This document shows positions 25,282 to 33,675 of a DNA stretch of 34,700 nucleotides, one piece after another. The stretch covers positions 1 through 34,700 of the forward strand of contig MWDJ01000029.1 of NCBI GenBank assembly GCA_002070505.1, in the 5' to 3' direction. Within the stretch, counting starts at the first letter, position 1; every line of letters begins with the position of its first letter. A model generated the notes under the pieces. It searched no databases, had not been told where the DNA came from, and worked only from the letters and a program-made list of their open reading frames with translations. Origin of the DNA: Bacteroidetes bacterium ADurb.Bin145. GTDB taxonomy: Bacteria; Bacteroidota; Bacteroidia; Bacteroidales; VadinHA17. Made by a program: the position numbers and the translations under genes.

Positions 25282-25469
25282 TGCTGTTTGAAATGTTCTC
25301 TCAATTTTAGGAAATATTTTCTAATCGTGCAACGGTTTTAATTGAACATATTGGAAAGAGGAGTATATCCCATGAATATTATTCTTTCGGCTTCATTAAA
25401 CAATACTTCCATAAAAAATCTCCCTGTTTGCTTGACTAAATCAAAAAAATTATGTATGCTTTATCAAAA

Positions 25470-25558
25470 GGTCTGAGAATCCGAAATATTAAGAAACAAT
25501 CGAAAATCCCTTTTGAAAGTAAGTGTTCTCAGACCCACTGAAATCAACTGGGATTTTC
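25470..25558 (+). ncRNA. Pseudoknot-forming leader of the initiator gene
   Basis: Two interleaved perfect inverted repeats: GGTCTGAGAA (25470-25479) with TTCTCAGACC (25526-25535), and GAAAATCCC (25502-25510) with GGGATTTTC (25550-25558). The order A-B-A'-B' is that of an H-type pseudoknot with 10- and 9-bp stems. The last arm ends 16 nt before the initiator ATG, so the fold could control its translation, as pseudoknots or antisense RNAs do for some plasmid Rep genes. The rest of 25282-25574 shows no gene. Confidence 0.6.
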
Positions 25559-25574
25559 ATTTTAAGTAAGAGAG

Positions 25575-26438
25575 ATGAAAGAGCAGAGAAGATATGTGAG
25601 TTACGACACAAGATTTCGTCAGTCAGGATTAGATGTTTTGAATATGATCCTGTTGACCGAGATTGAGAACCTTTGTAAGTTGCCAGGAGGATGTTATGCC
25701 AGTGATAAACAATTGGGTGAACTTATCATGATCGGGAGGAAAAATACAAATGAGAGAGTTAAATACCTTGAAAGTCTCAAACTCATAGAATGTCATACAA
25801 GGTTTGAAAAAGGTAAACGTTTGCGGTTTATTAAATTCTTAACTGACAAAGTTGAATTACCCCTGGGTAACACAAATCAGAGCATTAGAAAAAGGAAAGG
25901 TAAATCACCACAGGGTAACTTATCTCAATCACCCCTGGGTAACTCAGGTAGTTCACCACAGGGTAACAATAATAAGTTAATTAAAGAAGTAAAAAAGAAA
26001 GAGTCAACAGAGCTCACTGATACTGGATCCATATATAGTGGACCAATATATACTGGAAATACTGGACCAAATGGGAAGGAATTTGTTGATATTTCCTCCA
26101 ATTCAGAAATTGTTGAAGGTTTCAATGATTCTTATTCCAAATATAATGATATTCAATCCAGTACTGGATTTGATAATACTTCAACTAATATTTCTTCTGG
26201 TACTAATTCAATAAATAGATTACTATCAAATGATCAAGACAGGAATGCATCCTCAACCAGGCTTAAAGAATTCAAGAATTTCTCTATCTCAAAAATTTAC
26301 GATCAGTTAGATCCTGGCCAGCAGATGTTGTTGATGAGCTTGCCAATGGTAGAAAGGCTTCAACGATTAGCAGAATTCCAAAAGAAGAAAAGCAAGGACC
26401 AAGATCAGCCAATAAACAGTAACAAAAATAAAATTTAA
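25575..26438 (+). CDS. Winged-helix replication initiator-like protein
   Basis: A 287-residue protein whose first 90 residues look like the winged-helix domain of phage and plasmid replication initiators (HTH_36/replisome-organiser type). The markers are YDTRFRQSGLDVLNMILLTEI, then CYASDKQLGELIMIGRKNTNERVKYLESLKLIE and a wing. Residues 95-134 are an 8-residue repeat SP(L/Q)GNxxx, encoded by iteron-like DNA. The remainder is Ser/Asn/Thr-rich linker, then a C-terminal helical piece (QQMLLMSLPMVERLQRLAEFQ) that could contact a helicase or loader. Lambda O-like proteins share this plan (N-terminal origin binding, C-terminal partner binding, origin inside the gene). The initiator role is inferred. 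It starts 16 nt after a pseudoknot-capable leader. Confidence 0.65.
   Translation: MKEQRRYVSYDTRFRQSGLDVLNMILLTEIENLCKLPGGCYASDKQLGELIMIGRKNTNERVKYLESLKLIECHTRFEKGKRLRFIKFLTDKVELPLGNTNQSIRKRKGKSPQGNLSQSPLGNSGSSPQGNNNKLIKEVKKKESTELTDTGSIYSGPIYTGNTGPNGKEFVDISSNSEIVEGFNDSYSKYNDIQSSTGFDNTSTNISSGTNSINRLLSNDQDRNASSTRLKEFKNFSISKIYDQLDPGQQMLLMSLPMVERLQRLAEFQKKKSKDQDQPINSNKNKI
25860..26016 (+). other. Candidate replication origin: four iterons plus AT-rich tract
   Basis: 12-bp repeats CCCCTGGGTAAC (25860-25871, 25932-25943) and CCACAGGGTAAC (25908-25919, 25956-25967) start exactly 48, 24 and 24 bp apart. They are followed at once by a tract low in G+C (25968-26010). Gly-Asn is encoded GGT-AAC in all four copies. 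Iterons next to an AT-rich unwinding region inside the initiator gene is the lambda-type origin layout. Origin activity is not shown by sequence alone. Confidence 0.55.
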
Positions 26439-26440
26439 CT

Positions 26441-26824
26441 ATGGGAAAATTAGAAAGAATTAATTCAGTATCAGGGAAGGGAATGACCTTATCTCAACAT
26501 TATTACTATTCACTGGAACAGCTATTTAGTGGTATCAATACGCATATAGGTATTTTAAAAATGAATATAGATTGGAATTGTCAAGATAAGATTAAGCAAG
26601 GATCCAAAAGAACTATTGATTCTATTCCAGGAAATGAAAGGTATTGTTGTTGGGGCTTAATCTATCCAGACGAAATGAAAGAATTACTGTTGGGACTGTC
26701 TCCGCAAGAGCGTTTGGATATTTTGACGTTAATTATTGAAAATAAACGGGATTTCAGGAATATTCATGATGTGATTGATTTTATGATATTTGTCCTAAAC
26801 TGGGATGGAGAGGAACTTAACTGA
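26441..26824 (+). CDS. Hypothetical protein downstream of the initiator
   Basis: Unrecognised 127-residue protein starting 2 bp after the initiator stop, so almost certainly in the same operon. It is mostly helical (LSQHYYYSLEQLFSGINTHIG, LSPQERLDILTLIIENK) with a Cys-Cys-Trp (YCCWGL) in the middle. A helper role in replication, such as helicase loading, is plausible from position only. Confidence 0.6.
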   Translation: MGKLERINSVSGKGMTLSQHYYYSLEQLFSGINTHIGILKMNIDWNCQDKIKQGSKRTIDSIPGNERYCCWGLIYPDEMKELLLGLSPQERLDILTLIIENKRDFRNIHDVIDFMIFVLNWDGEELN

Positions 26825-26977
26825 CATGTAATTTTTTGTACCAACTAATCATACTATTTGTCGTAAAATATAGGGTGATAATTTAAGTAAAATTACCAAC
26901 GAGAAGTGGCTTAAAATTCCAGTTCTTTATGTTGGAATACGAAAAATTAATCGGCAGGATATAAATGAATAGTATAT

Positions 26978-27004
26978 AAGGACACACTTAGGAATTGTCC
27001 TTTT
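26978..27004. terminator. Terminator candidate between convergent genes
   Basis: AAGGACA (26978-26984) pairs with TGTCCTT (26996-27002) around an 11-nt loop, ending in TTTT. Stem is short, but it lies correctly between the stops at 26824 and 27011. Confidence 0.45.
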
Positions 27005-27010
27005 CCCGAA

Positions 27011-27541
27011 TTACTCACACTTTTTTATAATATTTCTGGAAAACAGATAATCAATGCATGGATTCAACCATTTCAGAGCAAACAAATGACATTGAATTTC
27101 CAATGGATTAAAAACATATCCAAAAATTTCAGCATATCTATCATATCTGGCATAATTTTTAACTTCAACCTGCGCTTGGATGTAATGTCTTAATTCGTGT
27201 AATACGGTTAATATTAGGATTTGAATATCATCAATATTCCTGATATAGACAGTTATTCTTTTATCGTCAAAGGCCCCCAGGAACTTTTTGTGAGGATGAT
27301 AGGAGACTTTAAATGACGGGAAGTGCTCTATTCCTTTACCCCATAGAATATCGTTCGAATACAGGATTATTTCCTGTACTAACTGGTTAATTGAAACCGT
27401 TGAAATCCATTTGTCACTTGTGAACAATGATTTAATGTCATGAATAAGATCTACGGCAGTAAAAAGTATTACGAACCCCAATATTCCTATAGATACAATG
27501 CTCCAGACGTCTAATCTTATTGATTCTTGTAATACGAACAT
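27011..27541 (-). CDS. Membrane-anchored HExxH metallopeptidase-like protein
   Basis: A 176-residue protein with one N-terminal membrane segment (about 12-32) and a zinc-metallopeptidase motif HELRH (His115, Glu116, His119). NPLEIQCHLFA about 30 residues later offers Glu148 as third ligand, in the pattern seen in gluzincins of the ImmA/SprT style. The preceding strand (KRITVYIRNIDD) also fits. Whether the domain faces cytoplasm or periplasm is unclear. It lies 15 bp after the secreted CAP-like gene, so the two are probably co-expressed. Substrate unknown; cleavage of a partner or repressor is possible. Confidence 0.65.
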   Translation of the reverse strand: MFVLQESIRLDVWSIVSIGILGFVILFTAVDLIHDIKSLFTSDKWISTVSINQLVQEIILYSNDILWGKGIEHFPSFKVSYHPHKKFLGAFDDKRITVYIRNIDDIQILILTVLHELRHYIQAQVEVKNYARYDRYAEIFGYVFNPLEIQCHLFALKWLNPCIDYLFSRNIIKKCE

Positions 27542-27556
27542 TTCAATGAATACAAA

Positions 27557-28051
27557 TCATTCAAAGTAAATTAAGAAGCAATAAGCTATTTTTGTCTTTG
27601 CATTATAATAAGAGATGGCGTTAGCCACCCTGCTCCAGCCCATGAAGATTAAATTCTCAGAATTCGACCATTCTTCAATACAACTGTCAGCAAGTTCCTG
27701 ATAGGTTTGAGAATCCTGACAATTTATTCTGCATATCATTCCGACATTGCCAGTCAGATTGGTTTGGGAAATAGCTTTCGAATCAAATCTCCTTAGAATA
27801 TTTGTATTAATCGTTTTATTAAGGTCATCCAATGATAACTTATCGTTATTCCTTTTAATGAACCTATAAATTCTTTCTTTACCAACGTCAACCTGAACTA
27901 GTGGATATGAACAGTTCTTCGAAGTATAATTGCTCATTTGAGAGAACAATACTTCATTCATCTTATCTTCATCAAAATGATCATAATCAATGGTCTGAGC
28001 ATTGACTGATGCGGACAAGATGATACCTAATATAATAATGTGTCTTTTCAT
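27557..28051 (-). CDS. Secreted CAP/SCP-like domain protein (tentative)
   Basis: A 164-residue protein with a signal peptide (MKRHIIILGIILSASVNAQ) from the ATG at 28051; a TTG at 28060 is less likely. The start (FDEDKMNEVLFSQMSNY) and the end (ELADSCIEEWSNSENLIFMGWSRVANAIS, then a final YCFLIYF strand) resemble the first helix and last segments of CAP/SCP domains. The family's histidines are not conserved, so it would be a degenerate member. Three cysteines near residues 47, 107 and 111 may form disulfides. It is first gene of a pair with the HExxH protein. Confidence 0.45.
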   Translation of the reverse strand: MKRHIIILGIILSASVNAQTIDYDHFDEDKMNEVLFSQMSNYTSKNCSYPLVQVDVGKERIYRFIKRNNDKLSLDDLNKTINTNILRRFDSKAISQTNLTGNVGMICRINCQDSQTYQELADSCIEEWSNSENLIFMGWSRVANAISYYNAKTKIAYCFLIYFE

Positions 28052-28370
28052 GGGGGCCAATGTAAGCTTATTTAGAATATGCTGTTATCCAGAGACATAG
28101 ATCTTTTTATCCCTGGTCTCCAGTGTAGAAATCATACGGCAGAGGATAGTATGGAACTTAAAATGTGAACGTGCCGATTGAGTTATCCCAGGCAGACTCC
28201 AGATCGCAAAAAGATCTCAGAGAAATTCTTATCGTTTAGAAATCTAATACTGTGATACTAAAAATCAAAATAAAAAGTAAAGCACTCCTTTATTAAAAAT
28301 AATACTCTGGATATTAGGCAGATTGGTGCAAATGTATTACTTTTATAATAAGTATAAATGTAGCACAAAA

Positions 28371-28982
28371 ATGAGAATAAAATACAATCGTGTTTCGACC
28401 TTGTATCAGTCTGGAAATCGGTTCTCTGCTGACACAAATGTTTATGACCTTACTTTGTTCGATAAAATCAGTGGATCTATTCCATTTCGAGAAAGACCCA
28501 AGGGGAAGGAACTTGTTAACCTGGTTGAAGAGGGGAAAGTAGAGGAACTTCACATCGAGGAGCTGAGTAGACTAGGCCGTAACGTTGGCGATTGTATAAC
28601 TGTTTGTGAATGGTTGGATTCAAAAGGTGTGAATATCGTTGTAAAGAATCTTGGACTACAATCACGCCCAGATGGCAAGAAAAATCCTGTTTGGAAGGTT
28701 GTTTGTGCGACGATGAGCTCTCTTTACTCAATGGAACTTGAGAATATCCGTGAAAGAACGACTACTGGCAGATTGGTATATCTGCAAGGTGGAGGAATCT
28801 TGGGCCGACCTAAGGGTTCGAATGAGACCGAGATGGAATTTCTGAAAAAGAAAATGAGCACTAGTGTTATTAAGTCATTACAAAAAGGATTAACCATCAG
28901 AGAAACCAGTAAGGTTGTTGGTGTTTCAACACGGTCAGTAATGAAAGTGAAGAAACTGGGTACAAAACATGGTATTTTATAA
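28371..28982 (+). CDS. Small serine recombinase (resolvase/invertase family)
   Basis: A 203-residue resolvase-type recombinase. IKYNRVSTLYQ gives the nucleophilic serine, ELHIEELSRLGRN and the long E helix (SMELENIRERTTTG) are in the right places, and a C-terminal HTH follows (LTIRETSKVVGVSTRSVMKVKK). The ATG at 28371 places the serine about nine residues in, as expected. It could resolve multimers of the element or invert DNA; no res site was recognised in the 319 bp upstream (28052-28370). That stretch otherwise shows only A/T-rich sequence and nothing coding. Confidence 0.88.
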   Translation: MRIKYNRVSTLYQSGNRFSADTNVYDLTLFDKISGSIPFRERPKGKELVNLVEEGKVEELHIEELSRLGRNVGDCITVCEWLDSKGVNIVVKNLGLQSRPDGKKNPVWKVVCATMSSLYSMELENIRERTTTGRLVYLQGGGILGRPKGSNETEMEFLKKKMSTSVIKSLQKGLTIRETSKVVGVSTRSVMKVKKLGTKHGIL

Positions 28983-28999
28983 TCTGCAATACCTATACT

Positions 29000-29533
29000 G
29001 TGATCAGTCAAACACGGATTGAATTTGAGAAGAGGTTACACGAGTTTGGAGTGTCATACAGAATGCATGATCGTGATTTTTATGTTATTTCAAAGCAATC
29101 AGACAGTGGAAACCATCTCACTGTCCAATTGATATCATCAATGCCTGTAGAGAAGCTAGTCCACGGCAGTAAAAACGGAAATGATGTTCAGGCTATCGGA
29201 TTGTTTAAATTTAAACTTATATCCTCAGAGCAAGAACCTGTCATTTTTGCTTTTGCATTCCAAAATAGCTTTAAAAACCAAGTTGAAATCATCATTATTC
29301 CGACATTGGAGTTCTTGAGAAGACATGTTAAGATGAAGTCTCAGAGACCCTGTCATAAAAGGATTGAATTGGTCCTATGGTTTATGGAAGATGGGTTTGT
29401 TTACGATGCAACGAATATTTCCCTTGAAAGTGAATGGTATTTTCTGAGCAAAGGAGTAGGTGGTAGGATGGCGGATGGAACAGACTTGGACTTCACTTCC
29501 TTTTTAGATAGTTGGGAACGGTTGAAGCTTTAA
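29000..29533 (+). CDS. Hypothetical protein downstream of resolvase
   Basis: Unrecognised 177-residue protein, GTG start 17 bp after the resolvase stop, probably the same transcript. The pattern is alpha/beta (RIEFEKRLHEFGVSYRMHDRDFYVI, then VIFAFAFQNSFKNQVEIIIIPTLEFLRRH, later KRIELVLWFMEDGFVYDATN). This looks somewhat like restriction-endonuclease-fold or DUF-type phage proteins, but no PD-(D/E)xK motif is certain. No signal peptide or membrane segment. Confidence 0.55.
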   Translation: MISQTRIEFEKRLHEFGVSYRMHDRDFYVISKQSDSGNHLTVQLISSMPVEKLVHGSKNGNDVQAIGLFKFKLISSEQEPVIFAFAFQNSFKNQVEIIIIPTLEFLRRHVKMKSQRPCHKRIELVLWFMEDGFVYDATNISLESEWYFLSKGVGGRMADGTDLDFTSFLDSWERLKL

Positions 29534-30001
29534 CAAAATACATTTTTATGATGCGACATGGCTTGGATAGATCAGATCTGTTTGACGTCAAAGTCAATCA
29601 GCAGATTGTTCTTGCAGATTGAGTTTTTATATTCCATCACAGGGCTTCTCCATGTTAAAACGAATCAGATCAATAATTTGTCTTTGTTGCTGTTTGACTT
29701 TGAATAGAGGTCCCATGGGCGTCCCTCCTCCGCCCCCTTGGCCTCCTCTGTAGGATACCCCCCTGGTATCCCCACTTGATTAAGGGAAAACCTTTCTATC
29801 CGAAATGGGGTACAAACCCGTTTCATAAATTTTACCGAAAAATCTTATGAAATTTGACAAGATCGATTTGTCTTTAAAATATTTTGGTAAAAAATGCCAG
29901 ATTTCAGGAATTAATCACCATAGTGAAACCACTCTTCCTCAGACAAGCTGAACTAATTCCTTATTACTTTTTATTAACTTTGTTAGTCATCCTAAGGAAC
30001 A
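29534..30001. other. 468-bp spacer with C-rich block and small hairpins
   Basis: No gene is seen. 29715-29775 is unusually C-rich on the top strand and contains the hairpin GGATACC (29753-29759)/GGTATCC (29765-29771). Further on there is TTTTACC near 29830 with its complement GGTAAAA near 29885, enclosing GACAA/TTGTC. The distinct composition suggests a junction between segments of different origin. Confidence 0.4.
29975..29982 (+). promoter_or_regulatory. -7 promoter element for the restriction-modification gene
   Basis: TAACTTTG matches TAnnTTTG exactly, 20 bp before the ATG at 30002. No clear TTG lies at the expected -33 position. Confidence 0.5.
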
Positions 30002-32851
30002 ATGGTAGATAAACTTACTGCACATAAAAATATCTCAAACCTCGTCACACGTTTTGAAAATCAATACGATTCTTATAGTAACGTTAATTACAACGAGACT
30101 CAGACCCGAAAAGATTTTATCGATCCTTTCTTCAAAGCTTTAGGATGGGATATTGACAACGAAGCGGGTTACGCCGAAGCTTACAGAGAAGTTATCCAAG
30201 AAGACAAGGTTAAAATAAGTGGAGCAACCAAAGCCCCTGATTATTCCTTCAGATTAGTCGGTGGCAAACGACTCTTTTTTGTTGAAGCTAAGAAACCAAG
30301 TATTTCAGTTAAAGATGATATCCATCCAGCTTATCAGGTTCGTAGATATGGATGTAGTGCCAAACATCCAATCAGCATAGTAACTGACTTTGAAGAGTTT
30401 GGTGTATATGATTGTACAAAAAAGCCAGATCCAAATGACAAACCTGCAGTAGCAAGGGTAAAATATCTTACTTACCGTGACTATCTTAAAGAATTTGATT
30501 TTATATGGGAAACCTTTAGTAAGGAACAAGTATTAAAAGGGAGTTTCGACAAGTTTATTCAAAGCGATACTAATAAAAAGGGGACGACAACAGTCGATAA
30601 GGAATTCTTGGAATCTCTTGACCGTTGGAGGACATATCTTGCTGTGAACATAAGCTGGAACAATAAGAACCTTGACGAGGATGAGATCAATTTTGCAGTT
30701 CAGCAAACAATTGACCGAATTATTTTTCTTAGAATAGCTGAAGATAGAAGTGTAGAACCTTATGGGAATCTCAAACAGGCTCTTTCCCATAGGGATTTTT
30801 ATTTAAACCTCTTTGACCAGTTTCGAAGAGCAGATGAGAAATATAATTCAGGATTATTTGATTTTAAAAAGGATAAGATCAGTGAAAACCTGGTTATTGA
30901 GAATAAAGTAATTAAAACTCTTCTCAATGAGCTTTATTATCCTGAATGTCCTTATGAATTCTCAGTTCTGCCTGTGGAAATCCTTGGTAGTGCTTATGAA
31001 CAATTCCTTGGGAAAATAATTCGTATAACTCCAGCTCATCATGCAAAGATTGAAGAGAAGCCTGAAGTGAGAAAAGCAGGTGGGGTATATTACACACCTC
31101 AATACATTGTAGATTATATTGTTAAAAATACAGTTGGAAAGCTTATTGAGGGTAAAACTCCAAAAGAGATTTCCAAAATTAAAATTGTTGATCCTGCATG
31201 TGGCAGTGGCAGCTTTTTAATTGGAGCTTATCAATTTTTATTAGATTGGCATAAAAACTATTACTCAAACTATGGTAGAACCTCTAAAGGTAAGAAGGAT
31301 AATCCTCTCACACCCGAAGGCCAGTTGACGACAGCGGAAAAGAAAAGAATCCTTCTCAACAACATTTACGGAGTGGATATAGATATCAATGCTGTCGAAG
31401 TAACAAAGCTAAGTCTACTAATAAAATGTTTGGAAGGAGAGACAGAAGCATCAATACAACAACAGTTTAGACTTTGGAATGAAAGAGTTCTTCCTACTTT
31501 AGAGAATAATATCAAAAGTGGCAATAGCTTGATAGACATCGACTTTTATGATGATCAATTAGATTTCGGTGAAGAGAAGAAAATTAAACCTTTCAGCTGG
31601 CAAAAAGGATTTCAAGATGTTTTCAGACAAGGGGGATTTGATGTTTTAATAGGAAATCCTCCATATGGCGCACTGTTTGATGAGGTTCAAAAACAATATT
31701 TTGTTTCTCATTATAAAACAGTTGAAGGTAGATATGACAACTTTGAACTTTTTATAGAAAAAGGTACTAACCTATTAAGTAAGCATGGTCTCCTTGGCTA
31801 CATTGTACCGAGTCCATTTCTCACAAACTTATATTCTCGTAAGCTGAGGAGTTATATAATTACCTCATGTAGGCTAAAGGAGATAGTATGTTTTACAATG
31901 CCAGTTTTTTATGATCCTACTGTTCATACTTGTATCATTTTATTAAGTTCTACTTACAAAAAAGGGAACAGCATCATTATTAAAAATAATATTGATTCAA
32001 TCGAAAAATTGATTTCAGAGGATGCCATTCTTTTAGATCAAGACGAGATAAAAACAAATCCAAATTTTGTAATAGATGTTTTTATTAACAAATCAGCTAA
32101 GGATTTGATCAATAAATTAAAATCGAAAAGTAAACCTTTGGGTGAACTTTGTTTTATTAGGCAGTGTATTAAAACGGGGGATGATGAAAAATTTGTTTTA
32201 AACTCGAAAACAGCCCTAGCTGAACCATGGAAGCTTAGCTTGAGGGGGAAATCAATAAGTAGATATTCTACGAAAGAAAGAGACCTCTATTTAAAATATG
32301 GAGATTGGCTTGCAAGAAATTGGAAGAATAAATCATTTTATGAAACTCATAAAATAGCAATTAGAGAAACTGGTAAAAGGATTACGGCAACAATTGATTT
32401 GGAGAACCGTTATTTCTTAAGTTCAATCTATGCTATTTACTACAAACAGATTGAGTTAAATAATGAGGGTGATTTAAAATTTCTTTTGGGAATTATAAAC
32501 TCTGATTTAGCAAATTACTTTATGAAGATAATTGCCTTGAACTTGACAGAGGGAGCTTTTACGAAAGTTAGAACAAACCAACTAGCTCGCCTTCCAATAG
32601 TAATCTTGAATGAAGAGAAAGACATATCTTTAAAAAATGAAATTGGGAAACTCGTCGATATTTTATTAAAATTAAACGAAGAATTGTTAAATGTTAATTT
32701 AGAGAGCCAAAAGCAACTACTGCTTAATAAAAGTGATTATTGTGAAAAGAAAATCAATGATATTGTTTATCAATTATATGGATTAACCTCTGAGGAAATT
32801 AAAATAGTTGAACATAGTACGGAGTTCACTGGCACAAAGAAAAATACTTGA
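30002..32851 (+). CDS. Type IIG restriction-modification enzyme (Eco57I-like)
   Basis: Single-chain restriction endonuclease and N6-adenine methyltransferase, 949 residues. The N-terminal nuclease domain has PDYSFRLVGGKRLFFVEAKKPSI, a PD-(D/E)xK site with Asp80, Glu95 and Lys97. A helical connector follows, with GGVYYTPQYIVDYIV leading to the methyltransferase: motif I VDPACGSGSFLIG (about 396) and motif IV IGNPPYG (about 550). The C-terminal third (from about 700) is the target-recognition region with ISRYSTKERDLYLKYGDWLA and ANYFMKIIALNLTEGAFTKVRTNQLARLPI. Such enzymes cut a fixed distance from an asymmetric site methylated on one strand. All catalytic motifs are intact. It is followed 17 bp later by a HEPN-type gene, suggesting a defence cassette. 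Confidence 0.92.
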   Translation: MVDKLTAHKNISNLVTRFENQYDSYSNVNYNETQTRKDFIDPFFKALGWDIDNEAGYAEAYREVIQEDKVKISGATKAPDYSFRLVGGKRLFFVEAKKPSISVKDDIHPAYQVRRYGCSAKHPISIVTDFEEFGVYDCTKKPDPNDKPAVARVKYLTYRDYLKEFDFIWETFSKEQVLKGSFDKFIQSDTNKKGTTTVDKEFLESLDRWRTYLAVNISWNNKNLDEDEINFAVQQTIDRIIFLRIAEDRSVEPYGNLKQALSHRDFYLNLFDQFRRADEKYNSGLFDFKKDKISENLVIENKVIKTLLNELYYPECPYEFSVLPVEILGSAYEQFLGKIIRITPAHHAKIEEKPEVRKAGGVYYTPQYIVDYIVKNTVGKLIEGKTPKEISKIKIVDPACGSGSFLIGAYQFLLDWHKNYYSNYGRTSKGKKDNPLTPEGQLTTAEKKRILLNNIYGVDIDINAVEVTKLSLLIKCLEGETEASIQQQFRLWNERVLPTLENNIKSGNSLIDIDFYDDQLDFGEEKKIKPFSWQKGFQDVFRQGGFDVLIGNPPYGALFDEVQKQYFVSHYKTVEGRYDNFELFIEKGTNLLSKHGLLGYIVPSPFLTNLYSRKLRSYIITSCRLKEIVCFTMPVFYDPTVHTCIILLSSTYKKGNSIIIKNNIDSIEKLISEDAILLDQDEIKTNPNFVIDVFINKSAKDLINKLKSKSKPLGELCFIRQCIKTGDDEKFVLNSKTALAEPWKLSLRGKSISRYSTKERDLYLKYGDWLARNWKNKSFYETHKIAIRETGKRITATIDLENRYFLSSIYAIYYKQIELNNEGDLKFLLGIINSDLANYFMKIIALNLTEGAFTKVRTNQLARLPIVILNEEKDISLKNEIGKLVDILLKLNEELLNVNLESQKQLLLNKSDYCEKKINDIVYQLYGLTSEEIKIVEHSTEFTGTKKNT

Positions 32852-32868
32852 AGTAATTCTCTAAATAA

Positions 32869-33618
32869 ATGAAGCTTCAGCTACCTTTTGATCCTGAGTT
32901 TTTAAAATCTTTTTCTGAGAACTCAAAGTATATGTTTTCAGCTGCTCAAAAGGCTGTTGAAATAGCACAAATAGCCTTAAATGAATATTTTCGATCTATT
33001 AAAAAAATTCCCGAATCAACTAAGATATTAGCAGAAAATGGTTGGTATCTACCTTTTGATTTTCACCCTGTCGTAGTTAATAGAATGGCCTCACATCTCA
33101 AAGAAGGTGACTGCAAGATAGTAGACAATGAAATGATTAATTTTCTAGACAAGGAACTTTCTAATATACAAGAACAACTGAATAAAAAATTCCCCAAACG
33201 CAGGTCTGTTATTAATGCTGGTATTAGAGCCCATAAGAAACAAGAATACTATCTTTCAATTCCTATATTTTTTACGCAGATAGAAGGTATGTGTAATGAT
33301 TTGACAGGTAGTAGATTTTTCAAAACCACTAAGAAGCATCCCCAGACAGAAGAATGGGTGATGAAATTTGAAAAGGATACAATTATCCGAGCTCTACTTG
33401 AACCTTTAAGTTTTACTGGTCCAATGCGACAACCGCAAGATATTGACAATCCCATTGGGATAAACAGACACGATGTTTTGCACGGGAATAGTGTTGATTA
33501 TGGTGAATCGAAAATAAATGGGTATAAAGTTTTGTCCTTGTTGAACTACATTGGAGATACAGTATTTAAGGCAGAAAGATCCCTTGAACAAAAGGGATCA
33601 CAAAAAATGGAGGAATAA
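32869..33618 (+). CDS. HEPN-motif protein, putative RNase effector
   Basis: A 249-residue helical protein. Near the C-terminus NRHDVLHGNSVDYG gives an R-X4-H motif (Arg200, His205) followed by a helix (KVLSLLNYIGDTVFKAERSL), the signature of HEPN-fold ribonucleases in abortive-infection and toxin systems. The middle helix IPIFFTQIEGMCNDL fits the first HEPN helix. The rest (1-110) is unrecognised. It is 17 bp downstream of the type IIG enzyme and 57 bp before the RusA-like gene, all on the same strand. RNA cleavage upon infection is inference from motif and context. Confidence 0.65.
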   Translation: MKLQLPFDPEFLKSFSENSKYMFSAAQKAVEIAQIALNEYFRSIKKIPESTKILAENGWYLPFDFHPVVVNRMASHLKEGDCKIVDNEMINFLDKELSNIQEQLNKKFPKRRSVINAGIRAHKKQEYYLSIPIFFTQIEGMCNDLTGSRFFKTTKKHPQTEEWVMKFEKDTIIRALLEPLSFTGPMRQPQDIDNPIGINRHDVLHGNSVDYGESKINGYKVLSLLNYIGDTVFKAERSLEQKGSQKMEE

Positions 33619-33675
33619 TTTCAACCACTTCAGATTCATTCGTGTTATTTAACTTATCATGCATATTAACTTAAA

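Noticed and set aside
25365-25472. Small open frame (about 35 codons) upstream of the initiator
   Set aside because: No conserved features, and it runs into the structured leader; it is more likely chance than a leader peptide.
28052-28370. res-type recombination site upstream of the small serine recombinase
   Set aside because: Looked for paired inverted repeats with a central dinucleotide; none was convincing.
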